A DNA stretch of 64,000 bases, taken from the NCBI RefSeq assembly GCF_030270585.1, contig NZ_BSYI01000004.1:152353-216352 (forward strand). The letters are read 5' to 3'. The translations under genes were made by a program, and so were the position numbers. The notes below the pieces were generated by a model. That model searched no databases. It saw only the letters and a program-made list of their open reading frames with translations, and was not told where the DNA came from. Every line of letters begins with the position of its first letter. The first letter of the stretch is position 1. Shown here piece by piece: positions 25,493-34,796 of this stretch. This DNA comes from Paralimibaculum aggregatum (GTDB lineage: Bacteria > Pseudomonadota > Alphaproteobacteria > Rhodobacterales > Rhodobacteraceae).

Positions 25493-27555
25493 CACAGGTC
25501 CTTCAGTAGCGCGTCCAGTTCGTCATCGACCGCGTCGTCGTCCTCAGCCGGCGCCTCATCCTCGTCGGAGAACGAGGCGAGCAGCGCGTCGAGGTCGTCG
25601 TCGCCGCCCTCTTCCTCGGCGCCCGCGTCCTCGGCATCCTCGGCAGGCGCCTCCTCCTCGGCCGCGGGCTCGTCCAGGCTGGCCAGCATCGCGTCGAGAT
25701 CGTCGAGATCCGCGACCTCCTCATCCTCTGCCGGCGGGTCGAGCGTGGCGAGCAGGGCGTCGAGATCGTCGGTGCCCTTCTCCTCCTCCTCGCTCATCGG
25801 CTCGGTGTCCTCGGGCGGATCGTCGAGGCTCGCGAGCAGCGCATCGAGATCGTCGTCGTCCCCGCCCGGCAGGAGCGGCGGCTCCTCCTCCTCGGGCTCC
25901 GCAGCCGCCGCGACCTCGGCCTGTGCGGGCGCCGCCGCCGCCGCAGGTGCCGCCGCCCCCGCAGCCGCCGCCGTAACGGTCGCCGCGCGGGCCTTCGCCG
26001 CCGCCGGCCCGCCGACCGCGTTTTCCGACCAGGGACCGGCCAGTTCGCCGCCCGCCAGCGAGCGGAAGGAGCCGAGCCGCACCTCGTTGCGCCCCTGGAG
26101 CGAGATCACCGGCATGAAGCTCCGCTGCGAGGCCTCCGCCACCGTCTTCTCGGTCAGCAGCCGCTCGGTGCAGGGCAGCGCGATCTGGTCGCCGTATTCG
26201 TCGTTGATGTAGTAGAACGGGATGTCGTCGAGGGTCATCACCTCGCCGAGCTTGACCTTGCCCGAGCCCTTCACCCAGGCCGCGCCGAGCAGCGCCCCGA
26301 CCAGCACCGCCGGGTTGGCCCAGAGCATGCCCTTGAGCCCCTCGCGCCGGGTAAACTCCTCGAAGTCGAAGGGGTCCACCGGATCGGTCCGGCTGCCATA
26401 GGGTTGGCGCAGCATGAAGCGCGGCGCGGCGAGCGCGACATAGGCCGCCTCCGGCAGCGCCCGCAGCTTGGCGAAGGCGTCCTTCACCAGCGGGTGCAGG
26501 TCGTCGGTCTTGGTGTCGAAGACCTTCGAGGTGATCGAGGCGACGAAGGGCGCGTCCATATAGGCCGCGATCTTGGCGATCCGCCCGAGCAGCTCGGCAT
26601 GCGGCGGCGTCTCCTCGAACTGGTAGAGCCCGATCACCGCCGAGATCCCGCCCTGCGCGATGTCGAGGCCCGGCTTCTCGGCCAGCATGCCGAACATGCC
26701 GCTCTCCGAGAGGTCGCTGGCCACCGCGAGATCGATCGCCAGCTCCTCGGCGGCGACGTCGTAGACCACGATCTCCAGCCCGCCGCCGGTCTCGATGCGC
26801 CGGGCCAGCAGGTCGAGCGAGCGCCAGGCGCTCTCCACCGCCTGGAAGTCCGGGCTGTGCAGGAGCCCGCGCATCATCGCCGAGAGCGCCTCGTCCACCG
26901 CCGCGGTCATCGCCGGGATGTCCGGGTCCGGCGCCTTCACCACATAGGGTGCCACCATCTGCCTGATGATGTCGTCCGCCGAGCTCACCGCGGGCCTGGC
27001 CTCGGCCTCGGCGCCGATCAGCTGGGCAAACTCCGAGAGCTTGAGATCCGCCGGCACCTGCGCGCCCTTGGCGCGGCGCCGCGGCGGCTGGGTGCGCCCG
27101 CCGAGCTCGGCCCCGAGCGCGCGCAGCTCCTCGAGCACGCTGTCGGCCCGCCCGCGGGTCACCATCATGCGCAGGTTCTGCAGCTCCTGGAACGCCTCGA
27201 CATTCTCGTAGAGCTCGTCCGGGTGCAGGTCATCGATGCTGCCGAGCTCGACCTCGACCGCGCCGCCCCCCGGCCCGATCGGCAGCGTCAGCTGCGTGCG
27301 GAACCGCGAGATCACCTCGTCGATGGTGTCGACATCCAGCTTCATCGGCTTGCGCTTGGCCAGCTCCTCGCCGACCTCCAGCATGCCGCGATTGGCGCGC
27401 GCCGAGAAATCCCCCAGAACCGCGATGCGGAACTTGGTGCGGGGCTCGGCAACGCCGGCCGGACTGTCCGGCACCGTCAGGGTGCCGAAATCCAGCTCCC
27501 CCTCCGGTCGGTCCGGGTCCTCGGCCCCCTGGGGTTCAATATCCGTCGCGACCAT
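25492..27555 (-). CDS. Second T6SS sheath protein: TssB-like and TssC-like parts fused, with acidic repeat tail
   Basis: A 687-residue protein. The N-terminal part (about 40-125, FRIAVLGDFSARANRG and MKLDVDTIDEVISRF) resembles the start of TssB. The middle (about 200-515) is TssC/EvpB-like, with SAWRSLDLLARRIETG, SITSKVF, RFMLRQPYG and FDFEEF matching conserved sheath positions. After an Ala-rich linker the last 120 residues are strongly acidic, with five copies of a D-D-L-D-A-L-L-A-S-L-like unit. Separate canonical tssB and tssC are present 10 kb upstream in the same locus, so this is an additional sheath-type protein. It could cap, regulate or vary the sheath. The start ATG has GGAGG upstream. 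Confidence 0.85.
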   Translation of the reverse strand: MVATDIEPQGAEDPDRPEGELDFGTLTVPDSPAGVAEPRTKFRIAVLGDFSARANRGMLEVGEELAKRKPMKLDVDTIDEVISRFRTQLTLPIGPGGGAVEVELGSIDDLHPDELYENVEAFQELQNLRMMVTRGRADSVLEELRALGAELGGRTQPPRRRAKGAQVPADLKLSEFAQLIGAEAEARPAVSSADDIIRQMVAPYVVKAPDPDIPAMTAAVDEALSAMMRGLLHSPDFQAVESAWRSLDLLARRIETGGGLEIVVYDVAAEELAIDLAVASDLSESGMFGMLAEKPGLDIAQGGISAVIGLYQFEETPPHAELLGRIAKIAAYMDAPFVASITSKVFDTKTDDLHPLVKDAFAKLRALPEAAYVALAAPRFMLRQPYGSRTDPVDPFDFEEFTRREGLKGMLWANPAVLVGALLGAAWVKGSGKVKLGEVMTLDDIPFYYINDEYGDQIALPCTERLLTEKTVAEASQRSFMPVISLQGRNEVRLGSFRSLAGGELAGPWSENAVGGPAAAKARAATVTAAAAGAAAPAAAAAPAQAEVAAAAEPEEEEPPLLPGGDDDDLDALLASLDDPPEDTEPMSEEEEKGTDDLDALLATLDPPAEDEEVADLDDLDAMLASLDEPAAEEEAPAEDAEDAGAEEEGGDDDLDALLASFSDEDEAPAEDDDAVDDELDALLKDL
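25495..25857 (-). repeat. Five acidic protein repeats at the C-terminus of the fused sheath protein
   Basis: Units begin near residues 567, 595, 617, 652 and 677: DDDLDALLASL, TDDLDALLATL, LDDLDAMLASL, DDDLDALLASF and DDELDALLKDL. Spacers of 11-24 residues are Glu/Asp/Pro/Ala-rich. The unit resembles residues 3-11 of TssA encoded in the same locus (LDIDALLKSL). Confidence 0.85.
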
Positions 27556-27714
27556 GCCAGCCTCCGAAAATACCGCCTTTCCGCGCCCAAGTTCCCGCGG
27601 GCCCGGCCCCCTCCAAAGTGCCGGCAGACAGGTGCTTGCCCGCAGCCGGCCTTCCCCAAGGTTGTCGCACCCAAGCAGCTGGTGCGCAAGCTTCTTGCCC
27701 CGTTGCGGAGCCGA

Positions 27715-28980
27715 TCAGGCGCCGCCGTGTGGCCCCCGATCCTGCGCCTCGGCAAGCTGGATCGACAGCCGCCGGATATCCTCGTGCATCGCCTCGATCT
27801 GCTCCGCCACCGCGGCGTTCTCGGTGCGCACCAGATCGCGCAGCCGCTCGAGCTCCTCCTCGGTCTCGGCCTCCACCGCCGCCTGCATCGCGTTCACGAG
27901 GATACCGATGAAGAGGTTGAGCACCGCGAAGGCCGTCATCGTGATGAAGGGCACGAAGAAGGCCCAGGCCCAGGGGAAGACCTCCATCACCGGGCGCACG
28001 ATGCCCATCGACCAGCTCTCCAGCGTCATGATCTGGAATAGCGAGTATAGCGACTCGCCGAGCGTGCCGAACCATTGCGGGAAGGCCTCGCCGAACCACA
28101 GCGTCGCCATGATGCCGAAGATGTAGTAGATCACGCCCAGCAGCAGGGTGACCGCGCCCATGCCGGGCAGCGCATCGACCAGCGCCATCACCACCTCCCG
28201 CATCTGCGGGATCGCCGACATCACCCGCAGCGCCCGGATCACCCGCATGCCGCGCAGCACCGAGAGCGTGTCGGTCTGCGGCAGCAGCGAGACGATCACC
28301 ACCACGAGGTCGAAGAGGTTCCAGGCGCTGGCGAAGAAGCGCATCCGGTAGGCGTAGAGCTTGAGCAGCATCTCGACGACGAAGATCAAGATGACGATCT
28401 TGTCGATGATCTCGACGATCAGCAGCGACTCCTGCGAAAGCTTCTGGCTGGTGGTGACGCCGAGCAGGAAGCCGTTGAGCACGATCACCGCGAGGATGAA
28501 GTTGCGCGCCTCCGGCCGCTCCAGCACCGCGCGGATCCGCGCCCGCGCCGAATTGGGGTCGAGCCCCTCGAGCTCCTCGAGCGCCGCATCCTGGCTGTTG
28601 AGCGAGCGATAGGCCGAGACCAGCCGCAGCGCCCGCGCCACGCGCACCAGCCGCAGCATCGACATGTTGCCGATCGCCGGCACCAGAGCCACGATCACGA
28701 TAACCAGGTCGAAGATGTTCCACGGCGAGCGGAAGAACGAGCCGCGATAGGCATAGAGCTTCAGCGCCATCTCGAGCACGAAGACGCCGAGGCTGAACTT
28801 GTGGATGCCGACGAAGATGTCGCTGAACTCGCCGGTCAGGGTCTCCGACTGGCCGAGGATCAGCGCGACGACATTGAGGATGATGACCGCGAAGATCGCG
28901 TTGTTGAAGGGCGCGCTGTCCACCATCTGGCGCACGCGCTCGCGAGGCCCAATCGGCTCCTCGGCATTCTCGCTGGCCAT
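27715..28980 (-). CDS. Bacterial voltage-gated sodium channel with an extra N-terminal voltage-sensor domain
   Basis: A 421-residue membrane protein from ATG 28980 (GGGAGGG five bases upstream; the ATG at 29025 lacks this). The first voltage sensor, S1-S4, covers about 25-125 with S4 arginines 110, 113, 116 and 119. A second, similar sensor covers about 157-255 (Arg243, 246, 249, 252). Then come S5, the pore and S6 at about 265-365. The selectivity filter TLESWS (319-324) in FQIMTLESWSMGIVRP is that of NavBac channels. A C-terminal coiled coil (about 370-412) fits the tetramerisation helix. The S2-S3 regions of the two sensors are near copies (EMALKLYAYR and EMLLKLYAYR), so an internal duplication without a pore is likely. 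It lies inside the T6SS locus on the same strand. Confidence 0.88.
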   Translation of the reverse strand: MASENAEEPIGPRERVRQMVDSAPFNNAIFAVIILNVVALILGQSETLTGEFSDIFVGIHKFSLGVFVLEMALKLYAYRGSFFRSPWNIFDLVIVIVALVPAIGNMSMLRLVRVARALRLVSAYRSLNSQDAALEELEGLDPNSARARIRAVLERPEARNFILAVIVLNGFLLGVTTSQKLSQESLLIVEIIDKIVILIFVVEMLLKLYAYRMRFFASAWNLFDLVVVIVSLLPQTDTLSVLRGMRVIRALRVMSAIPQMREVVMALVDALPGMGAVTLLLGVIYYIFGIMATLWFGEAFPQWFGTLGESLYSLFQIMTLESWSMGIVRPVMEVFPWAWAFFVPFITMTAFAVLNLFIGILVNAMQAAVEAETEEELERLRDLVRTENAAVAEQIEAMHEDIRRLSIQLAEAQDRGPHGGA

Positions 28981-29161
28981 CGGCGCCCTCCCCCCGGCAT
29001 CCGCATGATGCGCCCCCGGAGACATTCCGGGCGCGCAGTGCAGGGTGTTACGCGAACTTCCTCAACCGGATTGTTCGCAAAATTACGCAGAAAACGCAAC
29101 CCTTTGACGCGGCGTCGCGGGGTGATGCGACACACCGCGGCACCGGCTGCGCCCGCCTGTC

Positions 29162-31867
29162 TCAGCCGAACTCGTAGGCGAAATCGCCCTCGGCGATATC
29201 GACCGACACCCGCTTGATCTCCTCGCCCTCCATCATCCGGCGCAGGAACTCGCCCGAGATCGCCGGCAGCATGGTGTTGGTCAGGATCGCGTCGATCATC
29301 CGCCCGCCGCTCTCGAGCTCCTGGCAGCGGTTGACGATGGTCTCCACCACCGCGTCGGTATACTCGAACGGCACGCCGTGGCTCTCCTTCACCCGCTTCT
29401 GGATGCGGCCGAGCTGCAGCTTGGTGATCTCGGCGATCATGTGCGGGCTGAGCGGATAGTAGGGGATCGTCACCAGCCGCCCGAGCAGCGCCGCGGGGAA
29501 GACCTTGAGCAGCGGCTCGCGCAGCGCCTTGGCGATGCCCTCCGGCTCCGGCAGCAGGTCCGGGTCGGAGCACATGTCCATGATCAGGTCCGAGCCGACA
29601 TTCGAGGTCAGCAGGATCAGCGTGTTCTTGAAGTCGATCAGCCGGCCCTCGCCATCCTCCATCACGCCCTTGTCGAAGACCTGGAAGAAGATCTCGTGCA
29701 CGTCCGGATGCGCCTTCTCGACCTCGTCGAGCAGCACCACCGAATAGGGCTTGCGCCGCACCGCCTCGGTGAGGATGCCGCCCTCGCCATAGCCGACATA
29801 GCCCGGCGGCGCGCCCTTCAGGGTCGAGACCGTATGTGCCTCCTGGAACTCGCTCATGTTGATGGTGACGATGTTGGTCTCGCCGCCATACATCGCCTCG
29901 GCCAGGGCGAGCGCGGTTTCGGTCTTGCCGACGCCGCTGGTGCCCGCGAGCAGGAAGACGCCGATCGGCTTGTTCGGGTTGTCGAGCTGGGCGCGGCTGG
30001 TCTGGATGCGCTTGGCGATCATGTGCATCGCGTGGTCCTGCCCGATCACGCGCTTGTTCAGCACGTTGGCGATGTTCAGGACATTGGCGATCTCGTCCTT
30101 GACCATGCGGCCGACCGGGATGCCGGTCCAGTCCGCGACCACGCCGGCCACCGCGCCCTCGTCGACGATCGGCAGGATCAGCGGGCTCTCGCCCTGCAGC
30201 GTGTGCAGCTCGGCCTGCTTGGCCCGCAGCTCGGCGACCACCTCGGCGCGCTCGGCCTCCGACATCTCGGAGCCCTCGGGCGGCTCGACCGCCTCGGCGC
30301 CCTCGACCGCGCCGCCGCCCTCGCGCAGCTTGGCGCGCAGCTCGAGGATGGTCTCGACCAGCGCCTTCTCCGCCGCCCAGCGTTCCTCCAGCGTGTCGAG
30401 CCGGCCCTGCTCGTCGGCACGGGCGCCGGAGATCGCCTCGCGCCGGTCGGTCACGTCGAGCCCGGCGCTCTCGTCGCGCCCGATGATCTCAAGCTCGGTG
30501 TCGAAGGCCTGGATGCGGCGGCGGCTGTCATCGACCTCCGCCGGAACCGCGTGCTGGCTGACCGCGACGCGGGCGCAGGCGGTGTCGAGCAGGCTGACCG
30601 ACTTGTCCGGCAGCTGCCGCGCCGGGATGTAGCGCGCCGAGAGCTTGACCGAGGCGGAGAGCGCCTCGTCCAGCACCTGCACCTTGTGGTGGTTCTCCAG
30701 CATCGAGGCGATGCCGCGCATCATCAGGATCGCCTTGTGCTCGTCCGGCTCGTCGACCTTCACCACCTGGAAGCGGCGGGTGAGGGCCGGGTCCTTCTCG
30801 ATATGCTTCTTGTACTCGGCCCAGGTCGTCGCGCCGATGGTGCGCAGCGTGCCGCGGGCGAGCGCCGGTTTCAGCAGGTTGGCCGCATCGCCGGTGCCTG
30901 CCGCCCCGCCGGCGCCGACCAGCGTGTGGGTCTCGTCGATGAAGGTGATCACCGGGGTCGGGCTCGCCTGCACCTCCTCGATCACCGAGCGCAGGCGCTC
31001 CTCGAACTCGCCCTTCATCGAGGCGCCGGCCTGCAGCAGCCCGACATCGAGCATCAGCAGCCGCGCCTCCTTCAGCGCCGGCGGCACGTCGCCCCGCGCG
31101 ATGCGGTTGGCGAAGCCCTCCACCACCGCGGTCTTGCCGACGCCCGCCTCGCCGGTGAGGATCGGGTTGTTCTGGCGCCGCCGCATCAGCACGTCGACGA
31201 TCTGGCGGATCTCCTCGTCGCGGCCGACGATCTCGTCGATCTCGCCCTTGCGCGCCTTCTCGGTGAGATCGACGCAGAACTGCTTGAGCGCCTCCTCCTT
31301 GCCCATCTGCGCCGGCGCCATCGCGCCGCTGGCCTCGCCCGGCACCGCGCCGCCGCCGACCTGGGTGCCGTCCTTCGGGTTCAGGTGGTCCTCCGGCGAG
31401 CCCTCGACGATCCTGTCGAAGCTCTCGTCGAGCTCGTCCGCCTTGACCTTCTTGAACTGCCCGGAGATCGCGTTCAGCACGTTCATCAGGTCCGGCGTCT
31501 TGGCCATGCCGAGGATCAGGTGGCCGGTGCGCACCACCGGGGACTTGTGCCCGAGCGAGGCATAGACCCAGGCCCGCTCCACCGTCGCCTCGAGATGGTG
31601 CGAGAGATCCGAGATCGAGGAGGCCCCGCGCGGCAGGTTGTCGAGCGCCGCGGTCAGATCGCGCGCCAGCCCCGCCGCATCGAGCTCGAAATGCTTGGCG
31701 ATGCGGTGGATGTCGCTGTCCTGGTGCTGCAGGATCTGATGGACCCAGTGCACCATCTCCACATACGGATTGCCTCGCATCTTGCAGAACACCGTGGCGC
31801 TCTCGATGGCCCGGTAGCCGAGCGAGTTAAGCTTACCGAACAAGGCAACGCGGCTGATCCCTGCCAT
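29162..31867 (-). CDS. tssH: T6SS sheath-recycling ATPase ClpV (TssH)
   Basis: A 901-residue class I AAA+ disaggregase. The N-domain is followed by AAA1 with Walker A GEAGVGKT, a middle coiled-coil domain (about 440-500), and AAA2 with Walker A GTSGVGKT and Walker B VVLLDEVEKAHPDV. ClpV unfolds contracted TssBC sheath in the cytoplasm. The gene starts 4 bp after tssG, and a 181-bp gap separates its stop from the channel gene downstream. Confidence 0.97.
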   Translation of the reverse strand: MAGISRVALFGKLNSLGYRAIESATVFCKMRGNPYVEMVHWVHQILQHQDSDIHRIAKHFELDAAGLARDLTAALDNLPRGASSISDLSHHLEATVERAWVYASLGHKSPVVRTGHLILGMAKTPDLMNVLNAISGQFKKVKADELDESFDRIVEGSPEDHLNPKDGTQVGGGAVPGEASGAMAPAQMGKEEALKQFCVDLTEKARKGEIDEIVGRDEEIRQIVDVLMRRRQNNPILTGEAGVGKTAVVEGFANRIARGDVPPALKEARLLMLDVGLLQAGASMKGEFEERLRSVIEEVQASPTPVITFIDETHTLVGAGGAAGTGDAANLLKPALARGTLRTIGATTWAEYKKHIEKDPALTRRFQVVKVDEPDEHKAILMMRGIASMLENHHKVQVLDEALSASVKLSARYIPARQLPDKSVSLLDTACARVAVSQHAVPAEVDDSRRRIQAFDTELEIIGRDESAGLDVTDRREAISGARADEQGRLDTLEERWAAEKALVETILELRAKLREGGGAVEGAEAVEPPEGSEMSEAERAEVVAELRAKQAELHTLQGESPLILPIVDEGAVAGVVADWTGIPVGRMVKDEIANVLNIANVLNKRVIGQDHAMHMIAKRIQTSRAQLDNPNKPIGVFLLAGTSGVGKTETALALAEAMYGGETNIVTINMSEFQEAHTVSTLKGAPPGYVGYGEGGILTEAVRRKPYSVVLLDEVEKAHPDVHEIFFQVFDKGVMEDGEGRLIDFKNTLILLTSNVGSDLIMDMCSDPDLLPEPEGIAKALREPLLKVFPAALLGRLVTIPYYPLSPHMIAEITKLQLGRIQKRVKESHGVPFEYTDAVVETIVNRCQELESGGRMIDAILTNTMLPAISGEFLRRMMEGEEIKRVSVDIAEGDFAYEFG

Positions 31868-31871
31868 GACC

Positions 31872-32939
31872 TCAAGTCCCCTCTGGTGATTGTGATTGCT
31901 GGACGTCCCTGTCGAAATAGAGCTGTGGCGCGAGCATCATGTCCTCGGCATCGGTGTCCGATTTCCGCTCGCCGAGCCACGTGGTCCATCCGAGCTCGCC
32001 CTGCTGCCCGAGGATGGCCCTTGGCACCTCGTCGGCCTTGAGCACCAGCGACACCTCCCAGTCGAGCTGGTCGCCGTGGTAGTTCCGCACGATCGAGACC
32101 AGCCGGCGCAGGCTCTCGCCGCCCGGCAGCAGCCGGCGGTAGCCGCGCAGCGACAGCGGCCCGATGCGCACGCGGAACTTCGCCTGGCGCGACCAGACCC
32201 GCTCGCCGACGGTGATCGAGCGCCCGAGCCGGCCCTTCGGCCGGCGCCCGCCCATGGCGAACAGGTCCACCTTGTCGAGATAGAGATAGGAGCCGACGAA
32301 GCTCTCGATGCTCACCTTCGCGCCGAAGAAATGCGAGATGATGGCGAGCAGCCCCTCCTCGTTGCGCGGCCCGTGCGAGAACCGGCCGGAGAAGTTGTAC
32401 TTCGCGACATCCGGCAGCGCGTCGCGGTCGGCAAGGGCGGCGCCCTTGATGCCGGCCACCGCGGCGACCTTCGCGGCAAAGGGATCGTCGTCGTGCCGGT
32501 CGAAGTTGGGCGCCGGTTCGGCCGAGGCCCAGGCCCGGTAGAACAGGCTGATCATCCGGTGGTGGAACATGTTGGCGAAGGCCACCAGGGTATGATCGCG
32601 GTGGTTGTACTTGCGGTTGTGGGCGTATTCCGTGAGATGCAGCGGCAGCGGGCCATGCGGCCCCCAGAGCCCGAGGACATGGGCGATCAGCCGGTCCGGC
32701 GCACCGTCCTTGCCGCGGACGAAGCTGCGCACGGTGGAGGGCGGGAAGGCCAGTTCGGGATCCTGGCCGAGACGCACCGGGTCCTGCTCCGGACGCCGCG
32801 AGCGGCCCAGCCGGGGCTTGTCCAGATGGGCTGCCTCGATCAGGCGGATCGCCTGAAAGAAGTGGTAGACCTCGGGCTCCTTCGCCAGCGCGTCGAGACG
32901 CGTCAGATCAAGAGGCGCCCGCCGCTCCTCGCTTGCCAT
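31872..32939 (-). CDS. tssG: T6SS baseplate protein TssG
   Basis: A 355-residue TssG from ATG 32939, overlapping the end of tssF by 37 bases. The family signatures are EVYHFFQAIRLIE near the N-terminus, FPPSTVRSF, LHLTEYAHNR, YNFSGRFSHG and VRIGPLSLRGYRRLLPGG. TssG bridges the two TssF copies in the baseplate wedge. Confidence 0.95.
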   Translation of the reverse strand: MASEERRAPLDLTRLDALAKEPEVYHFFQAIRLIEAAHLDKPRLGRSRRPEQDPVRLGQDPELAFPPSTVRSFVRGKDGAPDRLIAHVLGLWGPHGPLPLHLTEYAHNRKYNHRDHTLVAFANMFHHRMISLFYRAWASAEPAPNFDRHDDDPFAAKVAAVAGIKGAALADRDALPDVAKYNFSGRFSHGPRNEEGLLAIISHFFGAKVSIESFVGSYLYLDKVDLFAMGGRRPKGRLGRSITVGERVWSRQAKFRVRIGPLSLRGYRRLLPGGESLRRLVSIVRNYHGDQLDWEVSLVLKADEVPRAILGQQGELGWTTWLGERKSDTDAEDMMLAPQLYFDRDVQQSQSPEGT

Positions 32940-34786
32940 CGGGCGATCTCCCCTCGATCCTGGCTTCGGATAACCGTTTCGGTGAAGCTGTTGAGCGCGA
33001 CGTATTTCGCGAAGAAGCGCTCCAGCACCGCGCCCAGCAGATAGCAGCTCGAGCCCTCGAAGGCGCTCTCGTCGAACTCCACCGTCACCTCGATGCCGCG
33101 CACCGCGGTCGAGAGCACGGTGTCGCGCATCCGCCGCACGATGGGTTTCGAGCCGACCCCGACGACCCCCTCGAGCTGCTTGTTGATCGCGCGGTCGCCG
33201 AGCGGCGAATAGATCGCCAGCATCTCGCGCAGCGCCTGCCCGCCGCCGCCCCGGTCGGTATCGGCGATGGAGAGGTAGTTGAGGCTGAGATGGCTGATGA
33301 TCCGCCAGGCGCTGTCGCCCTGCGCCAGCGACTGCCGCGGCCGCGTCGGCGAGACCACCGCCCGCACCTCCGAGACCGGCCCGCCATCGGGCATGTAGAA
33401 ATCGGTCTTGCCGCCGCCGATCGAGAGGATCAGCGGCAGGTCGCGGTTCGTGCACACCGCCGTCACCGCGAGCTGGTCGATCCCCTTCGGATAGGGGGCG
33501 TTGTTGGGGTCGACCAGGCTGAGGAAGATCTCCGAGCCGAGATAGGAGGTCCGCGCCCCCTTCAGCCGCTGCTTCTCCGAGCGCTGGCGCATCCGCCGCT
33601 TGGCCGCGTAATAGGCCTCGTGGCTGTCGCCGGCGGCGGTGATGTCGTCGGTGCTGTAGAAGGGCCGGAACTCCAGATCCTCCTCGCCCTGGTCGGAGAC
33701 GCCAATCACCTTCTTGAGGTGATGGATCTCGAAATCCAGCGGCGAGGTCCGGTCCGGCACCACATGGCACTCGTTGTCGCGCTCGCGCAGATGCACCCGG
33801 TCGCAGCGCTTGTCGAAGAGATTGATCGCCGGCGTCGCGAACAGCTCGAAATTCGAGGGCTGCACCGCATCGCGCAGCTCCGACATGGTGTCGGAGAGCA
33901 GGACATAGAGATCCATCTCCGGCGCATCGGCCCGCGCCACCCCGGCACGCAGCTCGGAGAGCCGCATGAAGAAGAAGCGCTGCGGCATGGCGAAGTATTC
34001 CTGCAGCAGCCGGTAGCCGTCGAAGCTCTGCCCCGGATAGGGCAGCAGCGCCTCCTCCGGCTCGAAGCCGATCGGGGTCACCGGACGATCGCCCAGCCGC
34101 TGCACCCAGTCGTTCCGCCGCACGGTCGAGCGCGCATAGAGCCCCACCGTGTCGCGCGACATGGTCTCGTAGAGCCGCCAGGGCTCCGGGCCGCTGCCGG
34201 AGAGGAACAGCGTCAGCCGGTCGAGCTCGAGCGACGAGATCGGCTCGCCATCGGTGTGCTGCAGCCGCAGCCGGATCGCCGCGCGCGCATCCTCCTCCTC
34301 GCCGAGCCCGGCCGCCACCAGCGCGCCGCGCCCGTCGATATACTCCGCCTCGGAAATCCGGATCGGCCAGAGTGTGACGTCATGCGCGGTGCGGAAGACG
34401 CAGGGCGTGGTCACCTCGCCGTCGCGCAGCGGCGAGCGCAGCCGCGACCCGGCGGGAACCCTGAAGCCGGCCTCGAGCCCGCCCTGGGCCTGGTCGGGGA
34501 TCAGCTTGACCACCATCATCGATGGCGTCGGCGCGGTATAGTGCGGATAGACGATCTCCAGCAGGTGCTGCGTGAAGGTCGGATACTGCAGCGAGAGCTC
34601 GAGCTGCACGCGGGCGGCGAGGAAGGCGAAGCCCTCGAGCATCCGCTCGACATAGGGGTCGAAGACCTCGAGCCCCTCCATGCCGAGCCGCGAGGCGATC
34701 TTGGGATAGGAGGCCGCGAACTCGGCGCCCATCTCGCGGATGAAGGCCAGCTCGTCCTCGTAGTGCTTCAGTAGGCGGGTATCCAT
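32903..34786 (-). CDS. tssF: T6SS baseplate protein TssF
   Basis: A 627-residue TssF of normal length. The N-terminus LLKHYEDELAFIREMGAEFA and the following YPKIASRLGMEG are the family hallmark. It is the principal wedge subunit with TssG and TssE. It follows tssE by 10 bp. Confidence 0.96.
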   Translation of the reverse strand: MDTRLLKHYEDELAFIREMGAEFAASYPKIASRLGMEGLEVFDPYVERMLEGFAFLAARVQLELSLQYPTFTQHLLEIVYPHYTAPTPSMMVVKLIPDQAQGGLEAGFRVPAGSRLRSPLRDGEVTTPCVFRTAHDVTLWPIRISEAEYIDGRGALVAAGLGEEEDARAAIRLRLQHTDGEPISSLELDRLTLFLSGSGPEPWRLYETMSRDTVGLYARSTVRRNDWVQRLGDRPVTPIGFEPEEALLPYPGQSFDGYRLLQEYFAMPQRFFFMRLSELRAGVARADAPEMDLYVLLSDTMSELRDAVQPSNFELFATPAINLFDKRCDRVHLRERDNECHVVPDRTSPLDFEIHHLKKVIGVSDQGEEDLEFRPFYSTDDITAAGDSHEAYYAAKRRMRQRSEKQRLKGARTSYLGSEIFLSLVDPNNAPYPKGIDQLAVTAVCTNRDLPLILSIGGGKTDFYMPDGGPVSEVRAVVSPTRPRQSLAQGDSAWRIISHLSLNYLSIADTDRGGGGQALREMLAIYSPLGDRAINKQLEGVVGVGSKPIVRRMRDTVLSTAVRGIEVTVEFDESAFEGSSCYLLGAVLERFFAKYVALNSFTETVIRSQDRGEIARWQARSGGRLLI

Positions 34787-34796
34787 GCCGGCGGTC

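Noticed and set aside
27555..28723. A 395-codon minus-strand frame upstream of the fused sheath gene (27536-28723)
   Set aside because: Out-of-frame shadow of the sodium channel gene; low-complexity Arg/Ala/Gly composition.
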